Assembly (NCBI GenBank): GCA_945837185.1
Contig: CAMAMZ010000015.1
Coordinates: forward strand, 1-20,985
Direction of reading: 5' to 3'
From: an uncultured Bacteroidales bacterium
Lineage (GTDB): Bacteria > Bacteroidota > Bacteroidia > Bacteroidales > Bacteroidaceae
Length of the DNA stretch: 20,985 nucleotides
A program made the translations under genes and the position numbers. Each line of letters starts with the position of its first letter. Positions within the stretch are counted from its first letter, which is position 1. Under the pieces are notes generated by a model. It saw nothing but the letters and a program-made list of their open reading frames with translations, had not been told where the DNA came from and searched no databases. Positions 13,267 to 20,985 of this stretch are shown one piece after another.

Positions 13267-15948
13267 CTATTTTCTGCCGGACTGTAGGATGAGTTCCGAC
13301 AGGTTGGCTTTGAAGTCGGTATCGTTCTGCAGTGTCTCGATAGGGATGTGCATCCTATAACGCCAGTAATGATGGGGATTGGCAGGGATATTGATACGTT
13401 CGGCCTGCGCATCAGGGAGCCGCAGTTGGTCGTCGATAGCTAACCAGTCCTGCAGACTGAGTACACAGAGCATGGAACCGGAGGCTAACTGTTGGGCTAC
13501 AATATCGCGTGCTAACCAGCAGGGTAGCGGATGAGGAGCCGTACCATCGCGATGCAATAGGGTGTGGTAGTATTCCTCGGTGCGCTGACTGTCTTCGTCC
13601 CACCATTGGCGGAGGGTAGGCATATCGTGTGAGGAGAAGGTGCATACCGAGCGGTAGGGATAGGTGGCGGGGGTACCAAACCGTAAGCCCGGTTCCTTCG
13701 GCATGCTCTGTACCTCTAAGCTGAGAATACGCAGTTGTTCCATTACCCATGGCACACAATCGGGCACCATGCCTAAGTCTTCTGCGCATACCAGCATACG
13801 GGTGGCTTCAACAAGTTTGGGCAGTTTCTTCATAGCCTCACCATACCAGAACTGGTTGTTGCGGCGATAGTAGTAATCGTCGTACAGGCGGTTGAAGGCA
13901 TGCTGCTCTGCTTGCGACAGGTTATGGTAGCAAGGCTCATACTGGGCACAGATACGTGGATGGAAGGTGTCGGCGTTGCGATGGTCGCGCACGAAGAGCA
14001 CGTTGTTGATGAAGGAGAAGAGGGCGTCGCGGAGCGATGCACTGAGGATGCCTTGCGCATACAGGGCTTCAACCTTCCGCTGACTGTCGGCGAGAGGACT
14101 GAGCATATAGCCTTGTTTGCCCTTTCGTTCTAAATAAGTGTTGCGGAGCTCGGTTTGTGCTTCGGGCGACAGCGTTTCCAACATGGCATCGCTGACGAAG
14201 GGTGTTGTCCATGCCGCTTCCTCGAAGGAAAGGCCATAGGAGTTGATTTCCTCGCGCGAAAGTCCTAACGAGGGAGAGAAATGTCCCAGCAGACCTTGGA
14301 TGCTGTCGATGGGAATCTCCCAGATTCTGAAGAATCCCAGGATATGGTCGATGCGGTAGGCATCGAAGAACTTGGCCATATAGGTGAAGCGGCGCACCCA
14401 CCACTGGCAGTTATCTTGAAGCATGGCTTCCCAGTTGTAGGTGGGGAAGCCCCAGTTCTGTCCGTTCACAGAGAAATCATCGGGGGGTGCTCCGGCCTGC
14501 CCGTCTAAATGGAAGTAGGTGGGTTCCATCCATACATCGCATCCCTGCCGGTGTACACCGATAGGAATGTCACCTTTGAGGATAACCCCTCTCTTGCGTG
14601 CGTGGGCATGCACCTCTTTCATCTGGCGATAGAGCAGATATTGCACGAAATAGTAGAAGGCTACATTCTTGTAGGCCTTGCAACGAGGATTGGTAAGGAC
14701 TTTGCGGTCTTCCTCATTCCAAGTGGTATGCTTTGGCCACTGGGTGAAGTCGGCCGTGCCGTAGGTGTCGCGCAGATGGCAATATTGGGCATAAGGAACT
14801 AACCAATATGCGCTCTCGTCAAAGAAGGCCTTGAAGTCCTTGGTGGCTAATGTGGCATTCCCTTCCTGGGCATAGAGTTCCAACAGGTAGGCCTGCTTGC
14901 CGCCATTCACCTGCTCGTAGTCAATCTGCGGCAGGGCATTCAGCGTGGCTGCCATCTTGTCGTAGTAGGCTTTCCGTGCTGCATCCATGAGCGGTGGCAG
15001 TTGCCGCAGGTCGATATATTGTGGATGGAGGGCAAAGATGCTGATACAGCTATAGGGATAGGAGTCGGTCCAGGTATGGGTGAGGGTAGTGTCGTTGATG
15101 GGCAGAATCTGCAACACCCGTTGGTGTGTGGAGGCCACGAAGTCAATCATCTGCCTGAGGTCGCCGAAGTCGCCCACACCAAAGCTGCCTTGGGTGCGTA
15201 AGGAGAAGACGGGTATGAGGGTGCCGGCCAGTTTCTCGTTGTTAAGGGCAAAGAACGATTGGTCGAGCGCATAGGCTGCCAACTCTCCTTCGCGGAGTCC
15301 GGGAAGTTCGATGGTGCGGTTCAAGCCATCTTCCCATAGCACCTTATCCTCGCCAGAGGTATTCTTAATGGCAAACTTAAACTCCATGACACGGCTTTCC
15401 AAGGTGTCGGCATCAATGTCGGCAACCCACTCGTGGTAGTTGTGCTCCGTCATGGGAATACCTTTGCCCACAATCCATTCGCCTAAAGCCTTCCCTGCAC
15501 CTACAATGACCAGTTGCTGACCAGAGCGGAGCTGCGGAGCACGGGTAATGATGCGTACGGTACGGGCATAGTTGGAAGAGAGCGGCATGACAGGGCGATG
15601 GTGGTGCAGGCACTCTGTGAAGGCAGAACTGTAGCGATAGGTGTCGTGTGGCATCTCTGCCCAACGGTCGTAAACGGTGTATACCGTGGCACGCTTGGCC
15701 GACAATTCCAAACGGTGGGTTACCGTGGTCCATTCGCGACGCAGGCAGGTTCCTTGTGCTTCAACCGTATAGTAATACTGTAAGGAAGCTTGCCCAAACT
15801 TCTCTTTCCATGCGATGCCACACCACCAGAGTTTGCCATCGTTGGTGCTCATGCGGTATGTGGTTTCTTTGTTGTCAGGTTCCAACACGTTCAGGATGAG
15901 TTGTTCGCCAAACGTGGTTTGATAGTCGATATTGAAGTAGATGTCCAT
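13267..15948 (-). CDS. malQ: 4-alpha-glucanotransferase, CBM20-CBM20-GH77 (DPE2-like)
   Basis: 893 residues, longer than E. coli MalQ because of two N-terminal starch-binding (CBM20-type) domains at about 1-95 and 128-217. The GH77 domain begins near 238 (KLAGTLIPVFSLRTQGSFGVGDFGD). Catalytic residues are visible: YRIDHILGFFRIWE (nucleophile Asp534), CAEDLGMVP (acid/base Glu723) and SSHDMPTLRQWW (Asp775). This architecture, with a long insertion between nucleophile and acid/base, is that of plant DPE2 and many Bacteroidota enzymes. It moves glucan units between maltose or maltodextrins and a larger acceptor glucan. No signal peptide, so cytoplasmic. The gene starts 37 bp after a CHR transporter gene and ends 2 bp before the GH13 gene. 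No promoter of its own is evident in the short upstream gap. Confidence 0.95.
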   Translation of the reverse strand: MDIYFNIDYQTTFGEQLILNVLEPDNKETTYRMSTNDGKLWWCGIAWKEKFGQASLQYYYTVEAQGTCLRREWTTVTHRLELSAKRATVYTVYDRWAEMPHDTYRYSSAFTECLHHHRPVMPLSSNYARTVRIITRAPQLRSGQQLVIVGAGKALGEWIVGKGIPMTEHNYHEWVADIDADTLESRVMEFKFAIKNTSGEDKVLWEDGLNRTIELPGLREGELAAYALDQSFFALNNEKLAGTLIPVFSLRTQGSFGVGDFGDLRQMIDFVASTHQRVLQILPINDTTLTHTWTDSYPYSCISIFALHPQYIDLRQLPPLMDAARKAYYDKMAATLNALPQIDYEQVNGGKQAYLLELYAQEGNATLATKDFKAFFDESAYWLVPYAQYCHLRDTYGTADFTQWPKHTTWNEEDRKVLTNPRCKAYKNVAFYYFVQYLLYRQMKEVHAHARKRGVILKGDIPIGVHRQGCDVWMEPTYFHLDGQAGAPPDDFSVNGQNWGFPTYNWEAMLQDNCQWWVRRFTYMAKFFDAYRIDHILGFFRIWEIPIDSIQGLLGHFSPSLGLSREEINSYGLSFEEAAWTTPFVSDAMLETLSPEAQTELRNTYLERKGKQGYMLSPLADSQRKVEALYAQGILSASLRDALFSFINNVLFVRDHRNADTFHPRICAQYEPCYHNLSQAEQHAFNRLYDDYYYRRNNQFWYGEAMKKLPKLVEATRMLVCAEDLGMVPDCVPWVMEQLRILSLEVQSMPKEPGLRFGTPATYPYRSVCTFSSHDMPTLRQWWDEDSQRTEEYYHTLLHRDGTAPHPLPCWLARDIVAQQLASGSMLCVLSLQDWLAIDDQLRLPDAQAERINIPANPHHYWRYRMHIPIETLQNDTDFKANLSELILQSGRK

Positions 15949-15990
15949 TTATATATACACCTTATTAATATTATATATACCTTAATTAAT
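15949..15990. repeat. AT-rich near-tandem repeat upstream of the GH77 gene
   Basis: TTATATATAC occurs at 15949-15958 and 15971-15980. Each copy is followed by a CTTA-ATTAAT-like arm (15961-15970, 15981-15990), giving two imperfect units of about 20-22 bp. It fills the whole gap between the CHR gene stop and the GH77 start and contains only five C and no G on the plus strand. It may be an unstructured leader that helps ribosome loading, or a regulator site. Confidence 0.55.
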
Positions 15991-16561
15991 ATAATAGGAT
16001 GAGTCCGGCAAAAGCTGCACACAGAATCATGTGGATGGGATTGATTTTCACATATTGGGTGCCCACAAAGGTGGCCACGAAGAGTGAAACGCTTACCCAG
16101 AAGGTCCAGGGGTCGGTGTGCATGCTGCCAAAGTTCTCCTTGTTACAGAGCAGCAAGGTGGCAGCGGCCAACAAACCCACTACAACAGGGCGCAGACCGG
16201 CAAAGATACTTTGTATCACGACGGTATGCATGTATTTCATGAACATGCGACTGATGAGAATCATCAGGATGAATGAAGGTAATACCAGCGCAAAGGTGGC
16301 AATGCACGAGCCTGCTATGGCTAAGGTGTTGCCAAAGCCGGCATTGTGAATGGCGGTGTAGCCGCAATAGGTGGCAGCGTTGATGCCTATGGGGCCAGGG
16401 GTCATTTGGGAGATGGCCACGATATTGGCAAACTCAGCCGAGGAAATCCAGCTATGGCGTACCACCGTTTCCGTTTGTATGAGCGACAACATGCCGTAGC
16501 CGCCACCAAATCCGAAGATACCTATTCCAAAGAAGGTTATGAATAATGACAGGAATATCAT
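15986..16561 (-). CDS. chromate transporter (CHR) family subunit, second of pair
   Basis: 191 residues, a short single-domain CHR protein. The N-terminus has FGFGGGYGMLSLIQTE, then WISSAEFANIVAISQMTPGPIGINAATYCGY, the conserved CHR motifs. Several hydrophobic segments follow to the C-terminus. Short CHR proteins are encoded as adjacent pairs and both halves are needed in the studied examples; the family moves chromate or a related oxyanion, but the natural substrate in anaerobes is unknown. The ATG at 16561 overlaps the stop of the first subunit by 4 bp, so translation is probably coupled. Inner-membrane protein. Confidence 0.88.
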   Translation of the reverse strand: MIFLSLFITFFGIGIFGFGGGYGMLSLIQTETVVRHSWISSAEFANIVAISQMTPGPIGINAATYCGYTAIHNAGFGNTLAIAGSCIATFALVLPSFILMILISRMFMKYMHTVVIQSIFAGLRPVVVGLLAAATLLLCNKENFGSMHTDPWTFWVSVSLFVATFVGTQYVKINPIHMILCAAFAGLILLY

Positions 16562-17106
16562 GGCTCTGTAGGTTTGATGAATTTACCATAGAGGTAGCCG
16601 GCTGTGCCTGCTGCCAACAGGATGATGATGGGGTTGACACCGAAAGCCCATATCAACAAGGCTGAGATGATGGGAATCCAACAGTTGGCAAGGTTGATGC
16701 CTACCTGTTTGGCCATGTTGAAGGTGGGAACGGCTATCAGGGCTACAACGGCCGGACGAATGCCGGCAAACATAGATGCCACCCAGGGTATCTCCATGAA
16801 ATGACGAAAACACATGGCAATAGCCAAGATGATGAGAAAAGAGGGGAGCGCAGTGCCCAAGGCGGTGCACAGTGCTCCCCTTGTGCGACGCAGTTTATAG
16901 CCGATGAACACGCTCAGGTTGATGGCGAAGACGCCGGGACAACTCTGGGCGATGGCAATGAGGTCAACAAACTCTTGCTTGTCTATCCATTGCTTGCGGT
17001 CAACGACCTCTGCCTCGATGATGGGAATCATGGCGTATCCACCCCCGAGGGTGAATGCGCCAATCTTGAAAAAGGTCTTGAAACTTGTCCAATAGAAATT
17101 CTTCAC
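16558..17106 (-). CDS. chromate transporter (CHR) family subunit, first of pair
   Basis: 182 residues. Opens with a short amphipathic stretch and the CHR signature FTLGGGYAMIPIIEAE (about 17-32), then WIDKQEFVDLIAIAQSCPGVFAINLSVFIGY. Hydrophobic segments fill the remainder (about 82-100, 108-130, 142-172). It differs from its partner in the PGV/PGP position of the central motif, as expected of paralogous halves with opposite membrane topology. It starts 12 bp after the purL stop and overlaps the second subunit by ATGA. A role in oxyanion export is inferred from the family only. Confidence 0.88.
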   Translation of the reverse strand: MKNFYWTSFKTFFKIGAFTLGGGYAMIPIIEAEVVDRKQWIDKQEFVDLIAIAQSCPGVFAINLSVFIGYKLRRTRGALCTALGTALPSFLIILAIAMCFRHFMEIPWVASMFAGIRPAVVALIAVPTFNMAKQVGINLANCWIPIISALLIWAFGVNPIIILLAAGTAGYLYGKFIKPTEP

Positions 17107-17118
17107 TGTAGAATGGGA

Positions 17119-20100
17119 TTAGCGTTTCGTTTCAATCCACTTGCGGGCATTTACAAATGCCTCTATCCAAGGAGTAACCTCTTCCTGACGACGGTTGGAT
17201 GGATACCAGGCCTGCTGCCAGGGGAAGATGGCACGCTCCAAGTGGGGCATCATGGCTAAATGGCGGCCATCGGCAGAACAGATTCCTGCTACGTTATAGT
17301 CGGAACCGTTCGGGTTGCCGGGATAGCCTGCATAGTTGTATTTGGCCACGATATGGTAGTTGGCTTCGGGCTCAGGCAGACTGAAGTTGCCTTCACCGTG
17401 AGCCACCCAGATACCTAACTTATTGCCGCTGAGGCTGCCAAACATCACGCTGTTGTTCTGAGGAATTTCCAAAGAGAGGAATGAGCTCTCGAACTTATGC
17501 GATACGTTATGCAGCAGATGGGCACGGTGGGCATGCTCGGGATTGATGAGGTTCAGTTCCACCATCAGCTGGCAGCCGTTGCAGATGCCTAAGGAGAGGG
17601 TGTCCTCACGTGCATAGAACTTGTCGAGGGCTTCCTTGGCTTTCGGGTTGAAGAGGAAAGCGCCTGCCCAGCCTTTGGCCGAGCCGAGCACGTCGGAGTT
17701 GGAGAAGCCACCGCAGAATACAATCATATTGATGTCTTCCAATGTTTCTCTACCACTGATGAGGTCGGTCATCATCACGTCTTTCACATCGAAGCCTGCC
17801 AAATAGAGGGAGTAAGCCATCTCACGCTCGCCATTGGTACCTTTCTCACGGATTATGGCTGCCTTGATGCCAGAAGGTGTGCGGCGGTCGGCACTGATGC
17901 CATATTGTGCGAGGGTTCCTGTGAAGTTGGCGTTGAAACGCATCTCAACAGGCTGCTTGGCGTAGTTGTTATAACGCTCGCGGGCCATGCCGTTCATGCT
18001 CTGCTTGCGGTCAAGGAGGTAGCTGGTCTTATACCATACATCGCGCAGGGCATTGATGTCGAAGGTGTGCTCAATGTCGTTCTTCTTCACTACGATGCTA
18101 CGCTCGCCCGGTGTGGGATAGGCAATCTTGGCATAGCCGATGCCTTGCTCTTCGAGGTATTCGCGCAGTTCCTGCTTGTGGTTATCGCTCACCTGGATGA
18201 TGACACCGGGATTCTCTGCGAAGAGGGCTTTCACAAGGTCGTCGTCGGCTATGTCGTGCAGGTTCACATGTAAGCCACCCTCGGTGTTGGCGAAGGTCAT
18301 CTCCAACAAGGTGGTGATCAAACCACCGGCGGAAATGTCGTGACCTGCGAGAATCCAGCCACGGCGTATCAGCTCTTGGATGGCTTCAAAGCAGTCAGCA
18401 AAATACTCAGGATTCTTCACGGTGGGCACATCATCGCCTACACAACCCAGGCTTTGGGCAAAGGCGGAACCGCCCAAACGCTGGGCATCGAAGCTGAAGT
18501 CGATATGATAGAGAGAGGAATTCTTGTCGTTGACGAGGACGGGTGAAACAACCTTACGGATGTCGGACACTTCACCTCCGGCAGAGACAATGACCGTTCC
18601 CGGAGAAATAATCTTCTTGCCGTCGGGGTATTGCTGGCTGAGCGACAGACTGTCTTTGCCCGTAGGAACATTGACATGGATGGCGCAGCAGAAGTCGGAG
18701 AGAGCCTTGACAGCGGTATAAAGACGGGCATCCTCACCCTTCTGGGAGCGGCAGGGCCACATCCAGTTGGCAGAGAGCGACAAACTTTCCATGCCGTCGG
18801 CCAAAGGAGCCCACACAATATTTGTCAGCGATTCGGCTACCGACAGCACGCTGCCTGCAGCAGGGTCGGCAAGTCCGGCCTGCGGAGCATGACCGATAGC
18901 GGTGGCAATACCTTTTACGCCACGGTAGTCGAGGGCTACGACACCACAGTCTGACAACGGCAACTGCAACTGCCCTTGGCATTGCTGGCGGGCTATCTTG
19001 CCCGTTACGGAACGGTCTACCTTATTGGTGAGCCAGTCCTTGCAGGCTACAGCTTCCATCTGCAGCACACGGTTCAGGTATTCGTCGAGCTTGTCTTGTG
19101 AATAGGTAACATCCTGATAGTGGCGTTCTACCGTCTCATCGCGCATGATGGTTTTGGGAGAATGTCCAAACATCTGTGCCACATCCAGGTCGAAAGGCTT
19201 CTTACCATCGGCCTGCTCGAAAGAGAAATGAGCATCGCCCGTTGTCTCGCCTACCACATACAGCGGTGCACGCTCGCGCTCTGCAATCTTCTGCACATGC
19301 TCCAGGTGTTTCTCGTCGATGAGCAGACCCATGCGCTCCTGACTCTCATTGGCAATGATTTCCTTGGCGCTCAGTGTCTTGTCGCCAATGGGAAGCTCCT
19401 TCATGTCGATGCGACCGCCACACTCCTCTACCAGCTCCGAGAGACAGTTGAGGTGTCCGGCTGAACCGTGGTCGTGGATGCTGACAACAGGGTTGTTATC
19501 TTCTTCAACCAAGGCACGCACCAAATTGTAGGCACGTTTCTGCATCTCCGGATTGGCACGCTGCACGGCATTCAACTCGATGCCGTTGGAATAGCGTCCG
19601 GTATCTACCGACGATACAGAACCGCCACCCAAGCCAATGCGGTAGTTGTCGCCACCCACTACAACAACCTTGTTGCCTTTCTGAGGTGCTTTCTTCAGGC
19701 AGTCGCGCTTCTTGCCATAGCCCACACCACCTGCCAGCATGATAACCTTGTCGTAGCCCAACTCCTGATCGCCTTCCTTATGTTCGAAGGTGAGCAGTGA
19801 ACCGGTGATGAGCGGCTGACCAAATTTGTTGCCGAAGTCACTGGCTCCATTGGAGGCCTTGATAAGAATCTGTTCCGGGGTTTGATATAGCCATTTGCGC
19901 ACAGGCAACAGGTCTTCCCAATCACGTTGGCAGTCGGTCTGGCCTGCATCGTCCTTCAAACGGGGGTAGGAGGTCATATAAACGGCTGTTCCTGCTATGG
20001 GCCATGAGCCGACACCACCACCCATACGGTCGCGGATTTCACCACCTGTTCCTGTGGCAGCACCATTGAAAGGTTCTACTGTAGTGGGGAAGTTGTGGGT

Positions 20101-20841
20101 TTCGGCCTTGAGCGAGATGACACTCTCAATATCTTCCACCTGGAAATAGTCGGAAGTAGACTGGTCTTTGGGGGCGAACTGCTCCACTACAGGACCTTGG
20201 GCAAAGGCCACATTGTCTTTGTAGGCAGAGAGGATGCGTCCGGGATTTTCCTGCGTGGTTTTCTTTATCATGGCAAAGAGGCTCGATTCCATCTCCTGAC
20301 CGTCGATGATAAAGGTGCCACCGAAAATCTTATGGCGGCAGTGCTCTGAATTGATCTGCGCAAAACCGAAGATTTCAGAGTCGGTGAGCGGACGGCCGTT
20401 CTGTTGTTCTATCTTATGCAGATAGTCCATTTCCTCGGGCGACAAAGCCAGACCTTCCTGCTCGTTGTATTCCTCAAGATTGTCGACATACTTGATGGGT
20501 TCCGGCTGGTGGTTGATGGTAAAGATTTCCTGGTTCAAACCTTTATACATGCGTTGCAGCATAGGGTCGTGCTCCGCATCTTCTGAGTTGACAGGGAAAT
20601 ATTCCTCGATACGTGAAATACCTTTGAGACTCATGTTCTGTGTTATCTCTACGGCATTCGTACTCCACGGAGTAACCATCTCACGGCGAGGACCTACATA
20701 GTAGCCTTCCAGTGTGTCGCACTGCAAGAAGCTGGCGTCACCGTATAGCCAGCATAGTTCGTTGACTTCCTCTGGATTGGGCTGATGGTCGATTTCAGTC
20801 GCAATCACATGTTCATTTTGCGTCTTGAAGAATAGAATCAT
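17119..20841 (-). CDS. purL: phosphoribosylformylglycinamidine synthase, large single-chain form
   Basis: 1240 residues, the size of the fused PurL found in Proteobacteria and Bacteroidota rather than the PurL/PurQ/PurS split. It makes FGAM from FGAR, glutamine and ATP in purine synthesis. An N-terminal PurS-like part (about 1-150) is followed by the duplicated ATP-binding synthase domains, with SEHCRHKIFGG and SLKAETHNFPTTVEPFNGAATGTGG split around them as usual. The C-terminal glutaminase domain has LGICNGCQ (nucleophile Cys1087) and MPHLER (His1200, Glu1202), so it is catalytically complete. The ATG at 20841 fits a consensus promoter at 20914-20944 with a leader of roughly 65 nt. It is first in a tightly spaced five-gene array. 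No purine riboswitch is apparent in the leader. Confidence 0.97.
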   Translation of the reverse strand: MILFFKTQNEHVIATEIDHQPNPEEVNELCWLYGDASFLQCDTLEGYYVGPRREMVTPWSTNAVEITQNMSLKGISRIEEYFPVNSEDAEHDPMLQRMYKGLNQEIFTINHQPEPIKYVDNLEEYNEQEGLALSPEEMDYLHKIEQQNGRPLTDSEIFGFAQINSEHCRHKIFGGTFIIDGQEMESSLFAMIKKTTQENPGRILSAYKDNVAFAQGPVVEQFAPKDQSTSDYFQVEDIESVISLKAETHNFPTTVEPFNGAATGTGGEIRDRMGGGVGSWPIAGTAVYMTSYPRLKDDAGQTDCQRDWEDLLPVRKWLYQTPEQILIKASNGASDFGNKFGQPLITGSLLTFEHKEGDQELGYDKVIMLAGGVGYGKKRDCLKKAPQKGNKVVVVGGDNYRIGLGGGSVSSVDTGRYSNGIELNAVQRANPEMQKRAYNLVRALVEEDNNPVVSIHDHGSAGHLNCLSELVEECGGRIDMKELPIGDKTLSAKEIIANESQERMGLLIDEKHLEHVQKIAERERAPLYVVGETTGDAHFSFEQADGKKPFDLDVAQMFGHSPKTIMRDETVERHYQDVTYSQDKLDEYLNRVLQMEAVACKDWLTNKVDRSVTGKIARQQCQGQLQLPLSDCGVVALDYRGVKGIATAIGHAPQAGLADPAAGSVLSVAESLTNIVWAPLADGMESLSLSANWMWPCRSQKGEDARLYTAVKALSDFCCAIHVNVPTGKDSLSLSQQYPDGKKIISPGTVIVSAGGEVSDIRKVVSPVLVNDKNSSLYHIDFSFDAQRLGGSAFAQSLGCVGDDVPTVKNPEYFADCFEAIQELIRRGWILAGHDISAGGLITTLLEMTFANTEGGLHVNLHDIADDDLVKALFAENPGVIIQVSDNHKQELREYLEEQGIGYAKIAYPTPGERSIVVKKNDIEHTFDINALRDVWYKTSYLLDRKQSMNGMARERYNNYAKQPVEMRFNANFTGTLAQYGISADRRTPSGIKAAIIREKGTNGEREMAYSLYLAGFDVKDVMMTDLISGRETLEDINMIVFCGGFSNSDVLGSAKGWAGAFLFNPKAKEALDKFYAREDTLSLGICNGCQLMVELNLINPEHAHRAHLLHNVSHKFESSFLSLEIPQNNSVMFGSLSGNKLGIWVAHGEGNFSLPEPEANYHIVAKYNYAGYPGNPNGSDYNVAGICSADGRHLAMMPHLERAIFPWQQAWYPSNRRQEEVTPWIEAFVNARKWIETKR

Positions 20842-20913
20842 AGCTCTTAATTCTTTATTTTATGATATAAATTGTAAATTCTGTATGCAAAAAGTCGCTT
20901 AACAATTCTTTTG

Positions 20914-20944
20914 CAAAGATAATGCAAACCGAAGACAATACAAA
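20914..20944 (-). promoter_or_regulatory. purL promoter
   Basis: On the minus strand TTTG (20944-20941) is separated by exactly 19 nt from TATCTTTG (20921-20914), and C follows. This is a full Bacteroidota -33/-7 match. It probably drives purL and perhaps all five genes down to the GH13 gene. From 20945 to the window edge I see only AT-rich DNA. Confidence 0.7.
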
Positions 20945-20985
20945 ATAAACTCGTTTATTTTTATTGTTGAGGTGCCGCTTATCTT

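Noticed and set aside
15986..17106. The two CHR genes as one frameshifted long chrA
   Set aside because: Each has its own start and full motif set and they join by ATGA, the normal layout of short-chain CHR pairs.
20842..20913. Purine riboswitch in the purL leader
   Set aside because: The leader is about 65 nt and AT-rich, without the conserved loop sequences or three-helix layout of a purine aptamer.

Overview
The window reads as a chromosomal segment of a Bacteroidota bacterium, most likely Bacteroidales and perhaps near Prevotella. Upstream regions carry the Bacteroidota sigma-factor pattern TTG - about 20 nt - TAnnTTTG (before rmuC, purL and a putative small RNA). There are few Shine-Dalgarno sequences, and the DPE2-like CBM20-GH77 and cyclomaltodextrinase-like GH13 enzymes are typical of the group. 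Taxonomy is inference. I see no phage, insertion sequence, CRISPR array, tRNA or rRNA. Most genes are housekeeping.

Layout. (1) 1-583: the last 17 codons of a rightward gene, then about 530 bp of AT-rich non-coding DNA. On the minus strand this DNA holds a good promoter followed by a set of complementary segments that look like a small structured RNA ending in a terminator-like hairpin. A 16-bp palindrome and the rmuC promoter follow. (2) 584-4121, plus strand: rmuC, a GT4 glycosyltransferase and a GT2 glycosyltransferase, each overlapping the next by ATGA. The unit is closed by a nested bidirectional terminator. (3) 4187-5134, minus: a secreted M23/LysM cell-wall peptidase with its own promoter. 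(4) 5371-8706, minus: a DJ-1/PfpI protein, ispD and recG in one tight unit. It is divergent from (5) 8828-11411, plus: NAD kinase and an ABC half-exporter. (6) 11375-20841, minus: purL, two short chromate-transporter (CHR) subunits, a CBM20-GH77 4-alpha-glucanotransferase and a cyclomaltodextrinase-like GH13 enzyme. Gaps are 37 nt or less throughout, so this may be one long transcript from the strong promoter before purL. The GH13 gene runs 37 bp into the 3' end of the ABC gene.

How the genes work together. The GH77 and GH13 enzymes both lack export signals. They look like an intracellular maltodextrin/glycogen-processing pair rather than the exported Sus system. The paired CHR proteins should form one hetero-oligomeric anion transporter. 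The two glycosyltransferases probably build a surface polysaccharide, although their acceptors cannot be read from sequence. The least explained item is the candidate non-coding RNA at about 88-279 (minus). Two of its hairpins pair fully only in the minus-strand RNA because they depend on G-U pairs.
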